Shown piece by piece: positions 38,545 through 47,171 of a DNA stretch of 64,000 bases (the stretch's first letter is position 1; each line of letters opens with the position of its first letter). Origin of the DNA: an uncultured Phascolarctobacterium sp. (GTDB taxonomy: Bacteria; Bacillota; Negativicutes; Acidaminococcales; Acidaminococcaceae); the NCBI GenBank assembly GCA_900544795.1, contig UQWM01000003.1, positions 1 through 64,000 on the forward strand, in the 5' to 3' direction. Made by a program: the position numbers and the translations under genes. The notes beneath the pieces were generated by a model. It worked only from the letters and a program-made list of their open reading frames with translations, searched no databases and had not been told where the DNA came from.

Positions 38545-40086
38545 TTATTCCCACTCAATAGTTGCAGGGGGTTTAGAGGTGATGTCGTACACGATGCGGT
38601 TGACGCCCTGCACTTCGTTGACGATGCGGCGGGAAATATCATCCAGCACGCTGAAAGGAATGTGTGCCCAGTCGGAGGTCATACCATCGCTGCTGGTTAC
38701 GGCACGCAGCGCTACAGTATGCGAGTAGGTGCGGCCATCGCCCATAACGCCTACGGAGCGGATATTGGGCAGGCAGGCGAAGTATTGCCAGATGGTGCGT
38801 TCCAAACCGGCTTTGGCTATCTCTTCACGGAAGATGGCGTCGGCTTCGCGGGTGATCTCAAGCTTTTCGGGAGTAACTTCGCCGAGGACGCGGATAGCCA
38901 GCCCGGGGCCGGGGAAAGGCTGACGCCAAACCAAAGCAGAGGGGATGCCCAGCTCTTCGCCGACGGCACGCACTTCGTCTTTAAACAGTTCGCGCAGGGG
39001 CTCGATCAGCTCCAGGCGCATATCTTCGGGCAGGCCGCCTACGTTGTGATGGCTTTTGATGGTAGCAGAGGTGCTGGTACCGCTTTCGACAACGTCGGGA
39101 TAGATGGTGCCCTGTACGAGGAAATCTACTTTACCAAGTTTGTTGGATTCTTCTTCAAAAACACGAATGAATTCTTCGCCAATGATCTTACGTTTCGTTT
39201 CGGGATCGGATACGCCTGCCAGACGGCCAAGGAAACGGTCAGCGGCATTGACGCGGATCAGGTTCATATCGAATTTTTCTTTAAAAACGGTTTCGACCTG
39301 GTCGCCTTCATCTTTGCGCAGCAGGCCGTGGTCTACAAAAACGCAGGTCAGCTGTTTGCCGATAGCCTGATGTACTAAAACTGCGGCTACAGAAGAATCG
39401 ACACCACCAGACAAAGCGCAGAGCACTTTTCTGTCGCCGACAGCGGCTTTGATCTCGGCGATCTTGCTTTGGGCAAAGCTGCTCATAGTCCAGTCGCCTT
39501 TGACGCCGCAGATCTCAAAGAGGAAGTTGGCGATCATTTTGCGGCCGAAGGGCGTGTGCTCTACTTCGGGGTGGAACTGTACGCCGTACATTTTGCGCTG
39601 GTCATTGGCCATGCCTGCAACCGGGCAGACGCTGGTATCGGCGGTGACTACAAAGCCTGCGGGAACTTCGGAAACGTAATCGGTATGGCTCATCCACGAG
39701 ATGTTATGTTCTTCGATATCTTTGAACAGGATATTATTTTTATTGAGTTTTACAGCAGTTTTTCCGTATTCACGCACGTCGGCGCTTTCGACCTTGCCGC
39801 CCAGGGTCTGGGTCATAAGCTGATGGCCGTAGCAGATGCCGAGCACCGGCACGCCTAATTCAAAGACACCAGGATCGATCTTAGGGGTATCGTCGCCGTA
39901 AACGCTGTTGGGGCCGCCGGTAAAAATGATGCCCTTAGGGTTTTTAGCTTTGATTTGTTCTAAGGTATAGGTGTAAGGAACGATTTCGCAGTAAACGCCG
40001 CATTCCCTTACGCGACGTGCGATCAGCTGATTGTATTGGCCGCCGAAATCAATGACTAAGATCATTTCATGGTTTCCTGTTTGCAT
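38545..40086 (-). CDS. guaA: GMP synthase (glutamine-hydrolysing)
   Basis: About 513 residues. It converts XMP to GMP using glutamine and ATP. The N-terminal class I amidotransferase domain has GICYGHQLM (nucleophile Cys) and FHPEVEHTP (His and Glu). The ATP-pyrophosphatase domain has ALSGGVDSSVAAVL, and the C-terminal dimerisation domain has IKSHHNVGGLPEDM and ends KPPATIEWE. The start is taken at ATG 40086 after GAGGAGG with 11-nt spacing; ATG 40065 is the alternative. Monocistronic. Confidence 0.96.
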   Translation of the reverse strand: MQTGNHEMILVIDFGGQYNQLIARRVRECGVYCEIVPYTYTLEQIKAKNPKGIIFTGGPNSVYGDDTPKIDPGVFELGVPVLGICYGHQLMTQTLGGKVESADVREYGKTAVKLNKNNILFKDIEEHNISWMSHTDYVSEVPAGFVVTADTSVCPVAGMANDQRKMYGVQFHPEVEHTPFGRKMIANFLFEICGVKGDWTMSSFAQSKIAEIKAAVGDRKVLCALSGGVDSSVAAVLVHQAIGKQLTCVFVDHGLLRKDEGDQVETVFKEKFDMNLIRVNAADRFLGRLAGVSDPETKRKIIGEEFIRVFEEESNKLGKVDFLVQGTIYPDVVESGTSTSATIKSHHNVGGLPEDMRLELIEPLRELFKDEVRAVGEELGIPSALVWRQPFPGPGLAIRVLGEVTPEKLEITREADAIFREEIAKAGLERTIWQYFACLPNIRSVGVMGDGRTYSHTVALRAVTSSDGMTSDWAHIPFSVLDDISRRIVNEVQGVNRIVYDITSKPPATIEWE

Positions 40087-40167
40087 GTTGCTGTAAGCCT
40101 CCTCAAAATATTTCAACTAATAATATATAATATATTATCATACAATAACCGGCGTAAAATTGCAATG

Positions 40168-40199
40168 CAAAAGGCCCCGTACTTGCAGTACGGGGCCTT
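40168..40199 (-). terminator. Terminator of groES-groEL
   Basis: AAGGCCCCGTACT/AGTACGGGGCCTT followed by UUUU on the minus strand. Confidence 0.9.
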
Positions 40200-40226
40200 G
40201 AAATTTTGGTGAAAAGATGCAGCTGA

Positions 40227-41858
40227 TTACATCATTCCGGGCATGCCGCCGCCCATTGGCATACCGCCCATAGGAGCAGCGCCTTCTTTAGCCGGTTTAT
40301 CGGCTACGACGGATTCGGTAGTGAGGACCATAGCCGCGATGCTGGCTGCATTTTGCAGAGCGCTGCGGGTAACTTTAGTCGGGTCAACGATACCTGCTTC
40401 GATCATATCTACATATTCTTCGGTCAGGGCATTGAAGCCAAAGCTTTTGCGGGAGCGTTTGATGGTATCGACGATAACTGCGCCTTCCAAACCGGCGTTA
40501 TAAGCGATTTGGCGTACAGGCTCTTCGATAGCGCGTTTAACGATTTCCACACCGGTTTTTTCGTCGCCGGTAACTTTAAGGCCAGCCAACGCAGTTTGCA
40601 CTTGCAAAAATGCGGTGCCGCCACCTGCTACGATGCCTTCGGCAACTGCGGCACGGGTAGCGTTCAAAGCATCTTCAATGCGAAGTTTTTTGTCTTTCAG
40701 CTCTACTTCGGTAGCAGCGCCAACTTTGATAACGGCTACGCCGCCAGCCAGTTTAGCCAGACGTTCCTGTAATTTTTCTTTATCGAATTCGGAAGTAGTT
40801 TCGGGGATCTGGGCACGGATCTGAGCAACACGGGCAACGATTTCTTCTTTGTTGCCGCCGCCATCAACGATGGTGGTAAGTTCTTTGGTAACGCGAACCT
40901 GGCTGGCGCTGCCAAGGTCTTCCATGCTGGCGCTGTCAAGCTTACGGCCAACTTCTTCACTGATAACAGTTGCGCCGGTAAGGATAGCGATATCTTGCAG
41001 CATGGCTTTGCGGCGGTCGCCGAAGCCGGGGGCTTTAACGGCAACTGCTTTAAAGGTGCCGCGCAGTTTATTAACGACTAAGGTTGCCAGTGCTTCACCT
41101 TCAATATCTTCAGCTATGATGAGCAGTTCACGGCCACCTTGAACAACTTTTTCGAGTACGGGCATCAGATCCTGGATCATGGTGATTTTACGGTCGGTAA
41201 TCAGTACCAACGGATTGTTGAGCACAGCTTCCATTTTGTCGGGATCGGTTGCCATATAGGGAGAAATGTAACCACGGTCGAATTGCATGCCTTCAACTGT
41301 TTCCAGGCAGGTTTCCATGGTTTTAGATTCTTCAACGGTGATAACGCCGTCGTCGCCTACTTTTTCCATTGCGTCTGCGATCAGGCCGCCGATTTCTTCG
41401 TCAGCAGCGGAAATAGCTGCAACTTGTGCTTTAGCTTCTTTAGTTTCAACTTTTTTAGAAACAGCCTTCAGCTCTTCAACCAAAACGTCGACTGCTTTTT
41501 GGATGCCTTTTTTAAGAACCATCGGGTTAGCACCGGCAGCTACGTTGCGCATACCTTCGCGAACCATGGCCTGTGCCAAAACAGTAGCGGTAGTGGTACC
41601 GTCGCCAGCCACGTCGTTAGTTTTGGTAGCAACTTCTTTGACCAACTGTGCGCCCATATTTTCAAACGGGTCTTCCAGTTCGATATCGCGGGCGATAGTT
41701 ACGCCGTCGTTAGTGATGGTAGGAGCGCCGAATTTCTTTTCGAGCACTACGTTGCGGCCTTTAGGCCCCAGGGTAACTTTTACTGCGTCTGCTAAGGCGT
41801 TTACACCGCGCTCCAGGCTGCGGCGAGCTTCTTCATTGAATTTTATTTCTTTTGCCAT
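40227..41858 (-). CDS. groL: Chaperonin GroEL
   Basis: A 543-residue 60-kDa chaperonin. Motifs are VTLGPKGRNVVLEKKFG, GDGTTTATVLAQ (ATP binding), GGGTAFLQ and the flexible GGMPMGGGMPGMM tail. It forms the double-ring folding chamber with GroES. Second gene of the CIRCE-controlled operon, 46 bases after groES. Confidence 0.98.
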   Translation of the reverse strand: MAKEIKFNEEARRSLERGVNALADAVKVTLGPKGRNVVLEKKFGAPTITNDGVTIARDIELEDPFENMGAQLVKEVATKTNDVAGDGTTTATVLAQAMVREGMRNVAAGANPMVLKKGIQKAVDVLVEELKAVSKKVETKEAKAQVAAISAADEEIGGLIADAMEKVGDDGVITVEESKTMETCLETVEGMQFDRGYISPYMATDPDKMEAVLNNPLVLITDRKITMIQDLMPVLEKVVQGGRELLIIAEDIEGEALATLVVNKLRGTFKAVAVKAPGFGDRRKAMLQDIAILTGATVISEEVGRKLDSASMEDLGSASQVRVTKELTTIVDGGGNKEEIVARVAQIRAQIPETTSEFDKEKLQERLAKLAGGVAVIKVGAATEVELKDKKLRIEDALNATRAAVAEGIVAGGGTAFLQVQTALAGLKVTGDEKTGVEIVKRAIEEPVRQIAYNAGLEGAVIVDTIKRSRKSFGFNALTEEYVDMIEAGIVDPTKVTRSALQNAASIAAMVLTTESVVADKPAKEGAAPMGGMPMGGGMPGMM

Positions 41859-41904
41859 TTGTAATACACTCCTTTGATTTCGCTTTATTGTAAAAAATTA
41901 TTGA

Positions 41905-42189
41905 TTACAGTACAGCCAGAACGTCGCGTTCGCTGAGGATCAAATAATCTTTGCCTTCGTATTTGAATTCGGTGCCGGAATATTTTGCAAAAACGACTTC
42001 GTCGCCTGCTTTTACTTCGGGCGCTACACGAGTGCCGTTATCGAGCACTTTGCCTTTACCTACGGCAACTACTTTACCTGTCTGCGGTTTTTCTTTGGAA
42101 GCAGTATCGGGTAAAAAGATACCACTAGAGGTTTTTTCCTCTTTTACTGTAAGTTCTACGACGATGTGATCTGCTAATGGTTTCAACAT
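41905..42189 (-). CDS. groS: Co-chaperonin GroES
   Basis: A 94-residue 10-kDa co-chaperonin starting MLKPLADHIVVEL, with the mobile loop EEKTSSGIFLPDTASKEKPQ and the C-terminal YLILSERDVLAVL. ATG 42189 is chosen because GGGGA lies 7 nt upstream; the longer frame runs back through the CIRCE element and is not real. Confidence 0.97.
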   Translation of the reverse strand: MLKPLADHIVVELTVKEEKTSSGIFLPDTASKEKPQTGKVVAVGKGKVLDNGTRVAPEVKAGDEVVFAKYSGTEFKYEGKDYLILSERDVLAVL

Positions 42190-42238
42190 TTTCAAGTCCC
42201 CTTTCAGATGCTTATATAAATTTTTTGTTTTTATTTTG

Positions 42239-42265
42239 TTAGCACTCATTATTGTCGAGTGCTAA
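42239..42265. promoter_or_regulatory. CIRCE element (HrcA operator)
   Basis: TTAGCACTC, nine bases, GAGTGCTAA: an exact match to the consensus, located between the promoter and groES. It predicts HrcA repression with heat-shock induction. Confidence 0.98.
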
Positions 42266-42276
42266 TTACAATTATT

Positions 42277-42304
42277 ATTATATCCGTTTCCCCAAAAAAT
42301 GCAA
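42277..42304 (-). promoter_or_regulatory. Sigma-A promoter of groES-groEL
   Basis: TTGCAT (42304-42299), 16-nt spacer, TATAAT (42282-42277). Confidence 0.85.
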
Positions 42305-42343
42305 GATAATTCCGGCAAAAAATTTTGACAAAAAAGTGAAAAA

Positions 42344-42376
42344 TTCACGCAGCTCTTTTAAAAAGAGTTGCGTGAA
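42344..42376 (-). terminator. Terminator of the two-component operon
   Basis: TTCACGCAACTCTTTTT pairs with AAAGAGCTGCGTGAA, followed by a U-run on the minus strand. Confidence 0.85.
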
Positions 42377-42388
42377 CCTGTTGCTGGG

Positions 42389-42976
42389 TTATTTATTATT
42401 TCCGGCTGAGGCGATCACAGCTTCGGCCAGTTCCTTGATGGAGATGCGTCTGTTCATGCTGTATTGCTGCAATTTACGGTAGGCCTCCTGCTCGCTGAAG
42501 CCGTGCGCCGTCATTAAAATACCTTTGGCACGGTCAAGCAGCTTGCGTGTTTCCAGGCTTGCTTTTAAAAGGCCCAGTTCGTCGCCCAGCGCTTTGATCT
42601 CTTCAAAACGTGAAATGGCTATCTCCATGGCGGGGAACAGCTGTTCCTCACGCACCGGTTTGACCAGATAACCCAGCACACCGGAGTTTTTTGCCTGTGC
42701 TACGATATCCTGTTGGCTATAAGCAGTAAGCAAAAGTACCGGCGCCAGATGCTCATCGGTAATGATTTTCGATGCCGTCAAGCCATCCATCTGCGGCATT
42801 TTTACGTCCATTATCACCAAATCAGGCTGCACAGCCCGGGCCAGCGCAACGGCATCTTCGCCGTTATCGGCCTCGCCTGCCACTTCATGCCCGGCATCTG
42901 TCAGCATCTCGCGGATATCCAGACGGATAAGGGCTTCGTCATCGGCCAGGACTATCTTTAGCTTGTTTTTCATCAT
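42389..42976 (-). CDS. ANTAR-domain response regulator (PdtaR/EutV-like)
   Basis: A 195-residue regulator. The receiver domain has DDEALIRLD and the phospho-acceptor in LVIMDVKMPQMDG, with conserved Thr (LLTAYS) and Lys (VKPVRE). The C-terminal ANTAR domain (AKGILMTAHGFSEQEAYRKL) binds paired hairpins in RNA and prevents termination in characterised members. The ATG overlaps the kinase stop. Its RNA targets are not evident in the window. Confidence 0.92.
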   Translation of the reverse strand: MMKNKLKIVLADDEALIRLDIREMLTDAGHEVAGEADNGEDAVALARAVQPDLVIMDVKMPQMDGLTASKIITDEHLAPVLLLTAYSQQDIVAQAKNSGVLGYLVKPVREEQLFPAMEIAISRFEEIKALGDELGLLKASLETRKLLDRAKGILMTAHGFSEQEAYRKLQQYSMNRRISIKELAEAVIASAGNNK

Positions 42977-44352
42977 AACCCCTCCATCTCCAGCGGTATG
43001 GTGACCATAGCACAGGTGCCTTCACCATTGGATTCCATTGTAAAAGTACCGTGCAGGTCAGCTTCCACCATCGTTTTAATGATTTTTAACCCCAGACTGG
43101 TCGGCTCGCCTAAAACAAATCCCTGCGGCAGTCCCTGCCCATCGTCGCAAATCTTTAGACAATAGCCCCCTGTGATCGCGTAAAAATCAACGTCGATCCT
43201 GCCGCTGCTGCGGCCTGCAAAGGCATGGTCGAGCGAGTTTTGCAGCAGCTCGTTAAGCACCAGCGCTATGCTGGTAGCCTTATCCGACGGCAGTAAAACA
43301 TTGGCCGCACGAAAACTGGTTTGCAGTTTAAGGTTGGGATCGACCATACTGGTGATGATGGCTTCGTAAATACCCTGCGCCACTACGGCGACGTCGATCT
43401 TGCCGCTGTCCTGCTGCGACAGAAATTCGTGTACGACAGCAATGCTGTTGACCCGGTTGATGCAGTCGCGCAGTACCAGTTTTGTTTCGTCGCTTTGGGC
43501 ACGGCGTGCCTGTAACCGCAGCAGACTGGTAATGGTCTGTAAATTGTTTTTTACCCGGTGGTGGATCTCGCGGATAACTACCGATTTTATCAAAAGCTCA
43601 GTGTCTTTTTTCTTCAATTCGGTAATGTCCTGCAAGATGACGATGGCCGAGGCTGCAGCCGGACGGTTGGTGACCGGTATGACCCGCATCGAAAGCAGCA
43701 GGCCCTGCATATCCAGTTCTTTACCTTCGGCGATACCTGTTTGCAGCACCATGCCTACCAGCGGCCAGTTGATTTGCAGGCTGTTGGTGCGCCTGCCTAC
43801 CAGGTTCGATAGCCCCTGTACTTTAAAAATATGCCGGGCTGTACGGTTGACAGCGACGATGACCTTATCTTTATCTACGATCATCAAGCCGTCGCTGGGC
43901 AGCAGACGTCCGTAATAGCTGCTGCCTAAAATCTGCCGGCCTGTATTTTTTAAAAATTCCAGTGCAGTGGCGATAAAAATATCTTCCGGCTCGTTGGTAT
44001 CAAAAGCCACGACGGCAAAGCATTTACCTTTACTATCGTGAACGGGATAGACCCGCAGATCAACAAAGATCCCCAACGAAAGCTCGCGTTTACCGGCCAG
44101 CGGCACGCCACGCTGTAAAGAACGCTGCACCAGCGGCTCTTCGCTGACGCGCAGCTCGCGCCCGGTTTTATCAGGCAGCACGCCCAAAAACTGCGTGCGG
44201 GGCAGCGACTGGTGGTAAATGTATAAAAATTTGGGATTATCATCCCAAACATACATGGTTACACAGGCGTGCGCCACATCGGCAGCAAAATCAGCGCCGA
44301 CCTTCATGGAGGACAGGATATTTTTTTGTTCTACAGTCAGATTTTTTATCAT
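42973..44352 (-). CDS. PdtaS/EutW-type sensor histidine kinase
   Basis: A 459-residue soluble kinase without membrane segments. An N-terminal GAF-like H_kinase_N domain (residues 1-150) is followed by a PAS domain (about 155-250, GLMIVDKDKVIVAVNRTARH), a HisKA_2 dimerisation helix with the phospho-histidine in REIHHRVKNNLQTITSLLRL, and a HATPase domain (LVLNELLQNSLDHAF, ICDDGQGLPQGF, SLGLKIIKTMVE). It would phosphorylate the coupled ANTAR regulator in response to a cytosolic signal. DnaA boxes lie directly upstream. Confidence 0.92.
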   Translation of the reverse strand: MIKNLTVEQKNILSSMKVGADFAADVAHACVTMYVWDDNPKFLYIYHQSLPRTQFLGVLPDKTGRELRVSEEPLVQRSLQRGVPLAGKRELSLGIFVDLRVYPVHDSKGKCFAVVAFDTNEPEDIFIATALEFLKNTGRQILGSSYYGRLLPSDGLMIVDKDKVIVAVNRTARHIFKVQGLSNLVGRRTNSLQINWPLVGMVLQTGIAEGKELDMQGLLLSMRVIPVTNRPAAASAIVILQDITELKKKDTELLIKSVVIREIHHRVKNNLQTITSLLRLQARRAQSDETKLVLRDCINRVNSIAVVHEFLSQQDSGKIDVAVVAQGIYEAIITSMVDPNLKLQTSFRAANVLLPSDKATSIALVLNELLQNSLDHAFAGRSSGRIDVDFYAITGGYCLKICDDGQGLPQGFVLGEPTSLGLKIIKTMVEADLHGTFTMESNGEGTCAMVTIPLEMEGL

Positions 44353-44386
44353 GTCCCTCGTCCTCCTCTGTCTGCAATGATCGTGT

Positions 44387-44480
44387 TTATCCCCATAAAT
44401 TCACAGCATTGTCCACATTATCCACAGACTTATGCACAGTCAAAATGGTTTTTTAGCTCTATTTTAGGGCTTTATCCCCA
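44387..44480 (+). promoter_or_regulatory. Cluster of DnaA-box-like 9-mers
   Basis: All on the plus strand: TTATCCCCA (44387-44395), TTGTCCACA (44409-44417), TTATCCACA (44418-44426, the consensus), TTATGCACA (44430-44438) and TTATCCCCA (44472-44480). They fill the 176-base space between the kinase start and tsaD. Confidence 0.7.
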
Positions 44481-44515
44481 ATATTCACAAAGTTTTTTCA
44501 TTTAGTGGACACTGT

Positions 44516-45529
44516 TTAACCCAGTTTCAGCGATGGAACAGCGTTCAGATCCAGAGGACTTTTCTCGTTGTTTTGATACATAAAATAACCTCGACAGGCT
44601 ATCATAACAGCATTATCAGTGCACAAAATCGGAGTAGGGTGCACCAAACTGGCACCGATGCGGCTTACAGCCTTGGCCAGTTCTGTTTGCAGGTGTTTGT
44701 TGGCTGAAACTCCGCCCGCCAGCACGATTTTTTTGAGGCCTGTTGCCTGAAGCGCGTGCACACTTTTTTGTACCAGCACATCGACAACGGCTTCCTGAAA
44801 AGATGCTGCTACATCGGCTTTATTGACCTGATGGCCTAACTGCTGCTCGTTGTGCAGGTAGTTGATGACTGCCGATTTGAGCCCACTGAAGCTGAATTGG
44901 TAATCTTCTTTGAGCAGTGCCCGGGGGAAATCTATGGCTTGAGGGTCGCCTCCAACCGCCAGTTTTTCGATTTCGGGGCCGCCGGGGTACTGCAAGCCCA
45001 TCACACGAGCTATCTTATCAAAGGCTTCGCCTGCCGCATCGTCACGGGTCTGTCCCAACAGCTCGAAGCTGTTATAATCGACGACTTTAAGCAGCGCCGT
45101 ATGGCCCCCGCTGACGACCAGGGCCATAAAGGGCGGCTCCAGTTCCTTGTCGTTCAAAAAATTAGCAAAAACATGGCCTTCCAGATGGTTGACGCCGATC
45201 AGCGGTTTATCGTTAGCCCAGGCCAAAGCCTTGGCAGCCGACAGGCCTACTAACAACGCACCGACCAGCCCCGGCCCATAAGTAACGGCAACGGCATCGA
45301 TATCGTCCATAGTGACCTGCGCCTGTCGCAGCGCTTCGTCTATGACCGGCAGCACCTTTTCGATATGCTTGCGCGACGCTATTTCGGGCACCACGCCGCC
45401 GAATTTGCGGTGAATGACGATTTGGGAAGCGATGATGTTAGAAAGCACTTCACGTCCGTTTTTTACTACGGCGGCAGCAGTTTCATCACAGCTGCTTTCG
45501 ATGCCTAAAATATATATATCTTTAGACAT
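44516..45529 (-). CDS. tsaD: tRNA N6-adenosine threonylcarbamoyltransferase TsaD
   Basis: A 337-residue catalytic subunit of the t6A37 tRNA modification complex. It belongs to the ASKHA fold with GIESSCDETAAAVV at the N-terminus, the metal-binding HLEGHVFA region, ALVVSGGHTALL and LAGGVSANKHL. ATG 45529 (MSKDIYILG) is chosen because GGAGGG lies 8 nt upstream; a longer frame exists but lacks a site. Last gene of the tsaE-tsaB-rimI-tsaD operon, overlapping rimI by 8 nt. Confidence 0.97.
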   Translation of the reverse strand: MSKDIYILGIESSCDETAAAVVKNGREVLSNIIASQIVIHRKFGGVVPEIASRKHIEKVLPVIDEALRQAQVTMDDIDAVAVTYGPGLVGALLVGLSAAKALAWANDKPLIGVNHLEGHVFANFLNDKELEPPFMALVVSGGHTALLKVVDYNSFELLGQTRDDAAGEAFDKIARVMGLQYPGGPEIEKLAVGGDPQAIDFPRALLKEDYQFSFSGLKSAVINYLHNEQQLGHQVNKADVAASFQEAVVDVLVQKSVHALQATGLKKIVLAGGVSANKHLQTELAKAVSRIGASLVHPTPILCTDNAVMIACRGYFMYQNNEKSPLDLNAVPSLKLG

Positions 45530-45995
45530 GGGGACTTCCCTCCTTATATAACCACATGATAACTGCGTTTTCATGGTTGTCTTCATAATAATTTGGACGA
45601 ATGCCTTCGCTGGCAAAACCGCAGGTAAGATAAACTTTTTGTGCGGCAGTGTTGCTTTCGCGCACTTCCAGTGTTACCGCTACAGCGCCCAGCTCCCAGG
45701 CTTTATTAATCAGCGCTGCTGTCAGCCTTGTTCCCAACCCACGCTCACGCTCGCCCTGTTCGATGGCTACACGGGTGACCTGTGCTTCGCCTGCCACCAG
45801 CCAGAAACCGGCATAACCCAGCACTTTATCGTTTTCTTCCAAAACCAGATAGGTAGTTAAGCTGTTATTCAGCTCGTCCAGCCACATACTTTGGCTCCAG
45901 ACATCGAAAAATGACTGTTCGTCTATTTTGCCAACAGCGGCCAGATCGGCAGCCGTCAAAGCTCTGATGTTTATCCCTGCTGTCGTTTTTCCCAT
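45522..45995 (-). CDS. rimI: Ribosomal-protein-S18-alanine N-acetyltransferase RimI
   Basis: A 157-residue GNAT acetyltransferase. The acetyl-CoA loop is at EQGERERGLGTRLTAALINK, with EVRESNTAAQKVYLTCGF and the C-terminal YYEDNHENAVIMWL typical of RimI. Its place between tsaB and tsaD is the usual Firmicute arrangement. Substrates in this group may be broader than S18. Overlaps both neighbours, implying coupled translation. Confidence 0.93.
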   Translation of the reverse strand: MGKTTAGINIRALTAADLAAVGKIDEQSFFDVWSQSMWLDELNNSLTTYLVLEENDKVLGYAGFWLVAGEAQVTRVAIEQGERERGLGTRLTAALINKAWELGAVAVTLEVRESNTAAQKVYLTCGFASEGIRPNYYEDNHENAVIMWLYKEGSPHV

Positions 45996-46663
45996 AATTC
46001 CTCGGCCTCTGACCTTCTGATATAGTACGGCTCCAAGCCAAAAATATCCCCTGCTGCTTCCGGGTCATATTCGGCCTCGGCCAAAAGCGCTACCGATGCC
46101 GCCTGCGGCAGGCATAAATGCGCAGGAGCTTTTTTGCACCAGCCAGGTAACGCAGCGTCGTCAAGCTTGCGGCATTCGCCAAGCAGCAGCGCCGGCGTGC
46201 CTAAAACCGCCAGGTTTTCTAAAAGCTGCTGGCCGTCCACCACTTTAACATCCTGATGCTGGATAAGCTTACCTGCCCGCCATTCGTAAATGGCCTGATA
46301 GAAATTGCCTTTTTGGGCATCTAAAACAGGCGACAACACAAAGCCTTCCACCGGCAGATTATATGCCAGTGCTTTTAAGGTATTGACGCCGCAGACCGGC
46401 TTTTTCCAGCTGTAGGCCATGGCTTCGACCGAGGCCAACCCTATGCGCAGCCCAGTAAAAGAACCGGGGCCCAGGCTGACTGCCAAAAGATCGATCTCGC
46501 TTTTAGCTACTTTTGTGCGCGACAAAAGCTGCTCCAGCTGAGGCAATAAGCCCTCTGAATGGGTCATGCCCATATCGATCCTGTATTCTGCCAGTATCCG
46601 CCCGTCGCGGCACAGGCCTACGGCGCAGACGCTGGTTGCTGTATCAATGGCTAAAGTCAGCAT
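45971..46663 (-). CDS. tsaB: t6A dimerisation protein TsaB
   Basis: A 230-residue inactive ASKHA-fold homologue of TsaD that scaffolds the t6A complex. N-terminus MLTLAIDTATSVCAVGL, then GMTHSEGLLPQLEQLL, VSLGPGSFTGLRIGLA and PVLDAQKGNFYQA. ATG 46663 is preferred to an upstream in-frame ATG, with GGAG 4 nt before it. It overlaps tsaE and rimI. Confidence 0.95.
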   Translation of the reverse strand: MLTLAIDTATSVCAVGLCRDGRILAEYRIDMGMTHSEGLLPQLEQLLSRTKVAKSEIDLLAVSLGPGSFTGLRIGLASVEAMAYSWKKPVCGVNTLKALAYNLPVEGFVLSPVLDAQKGNFYQAIYEWRAGKLIQHQDVKVVDGQQLLENLAVLGTPALLLGECRKLDDAALPGWCKKAPAHLCLPQAASVALLAEAEYDPEAAGDIFGLEPYYIRRSEAEELWEKRQQG

Positions 46664-47117
46664 GCCGCTCCACTTCCTCACACAGTTTTTCGTAACGCTC
46701 GCCGCAGGGGCTTAGCTCTACTACTCGTCCTTCAGGAACGATGGTCACATTGATGTCCAGGCTTTCTTCGGGCATCTGCTCTAAAAAATTATCGGCCCAT
46801 TCGATAAGGGTAAGGCCCTTGCCGCCAACATACTCCTCGTAGCCGATGTCTTCCAGTTCTTCTTCTGTTTCGAGCCGGTACAGGTCAAAATGCCTGATCT
46901 CCATATTGCCCTGGTAGATATTTAAAATAGAAAAAGTAGGACTGCTGACATCGCTGGCAGCAACGCCCTGTGCTATAGCTATCTCGCGGCACAGGGTAGT
47001 TTTGCCGGCGCCAAGATCCCCGCACAGGCAAAAAACATCACCGCTTTTAGCAAAGCGCCCTAACAACTGCCCCAAAGCTACCATAGTTTCTACATTACCA
47101 CAAAAAAATTCCATCAT
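46644..47117 (-). CDS. tsaE: t6A ATPase TsaE
   Basis: A 157-residue P-loop ATPase needed for turnover of the t6A complex. The Walker A motif is GDLGAGKTTLCREIA, with VSSPTFSILNIYQG, HFDLYRLETEEELEDIG and the C-terminal LIEWADN. ATG 47117 follows GGGAG at 5-6 nt. First gene of the operon. Confidence 0.96.
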   Translation of the reverse strand: MMEFFCGNVETMVALGQLLGRFAKSGDVFCLCGDLGAGKTTLCREIAIAQGVAASDVSSPTFSILNIYQGNMEIRHFDLYRLETEEELEDIGYEEYVGGKGLTLIEWADNFLEQMPEESLDINVTIVPEGRVVELSPCGERYEKLCEEVERHADFSH

Positions 47118-47133
47118 TCTCGCTCCCATTCCA

Positions 47134-47166
47134 AAAAAGCAGTACCGACTTGTGCCGATACTGCTC
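47134..47166 (-). terminator. Terminator of the amidase-GerMN operon
   Basis: An imperfect hairpin around GCAGTATCGGC/GTCGGTACTGC followed by UUUUUU on the minus strand. Confidence 0.7.
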
Positions 47167-47171
47167 CTGTT

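Noticed and set aside
41139..41795. Long plus-strand frames opposite groEL
   Set aside because: Codon-bias shadows of a highly expressed gene; no start signals and no known family.
44387..44480. DnaA-box cluster as the chromosomal origin
   Set aside because: None of the usual origin neighbours (dnaA, dnaN, rpmH, gidA) is present, and all boxes are in one orientation.
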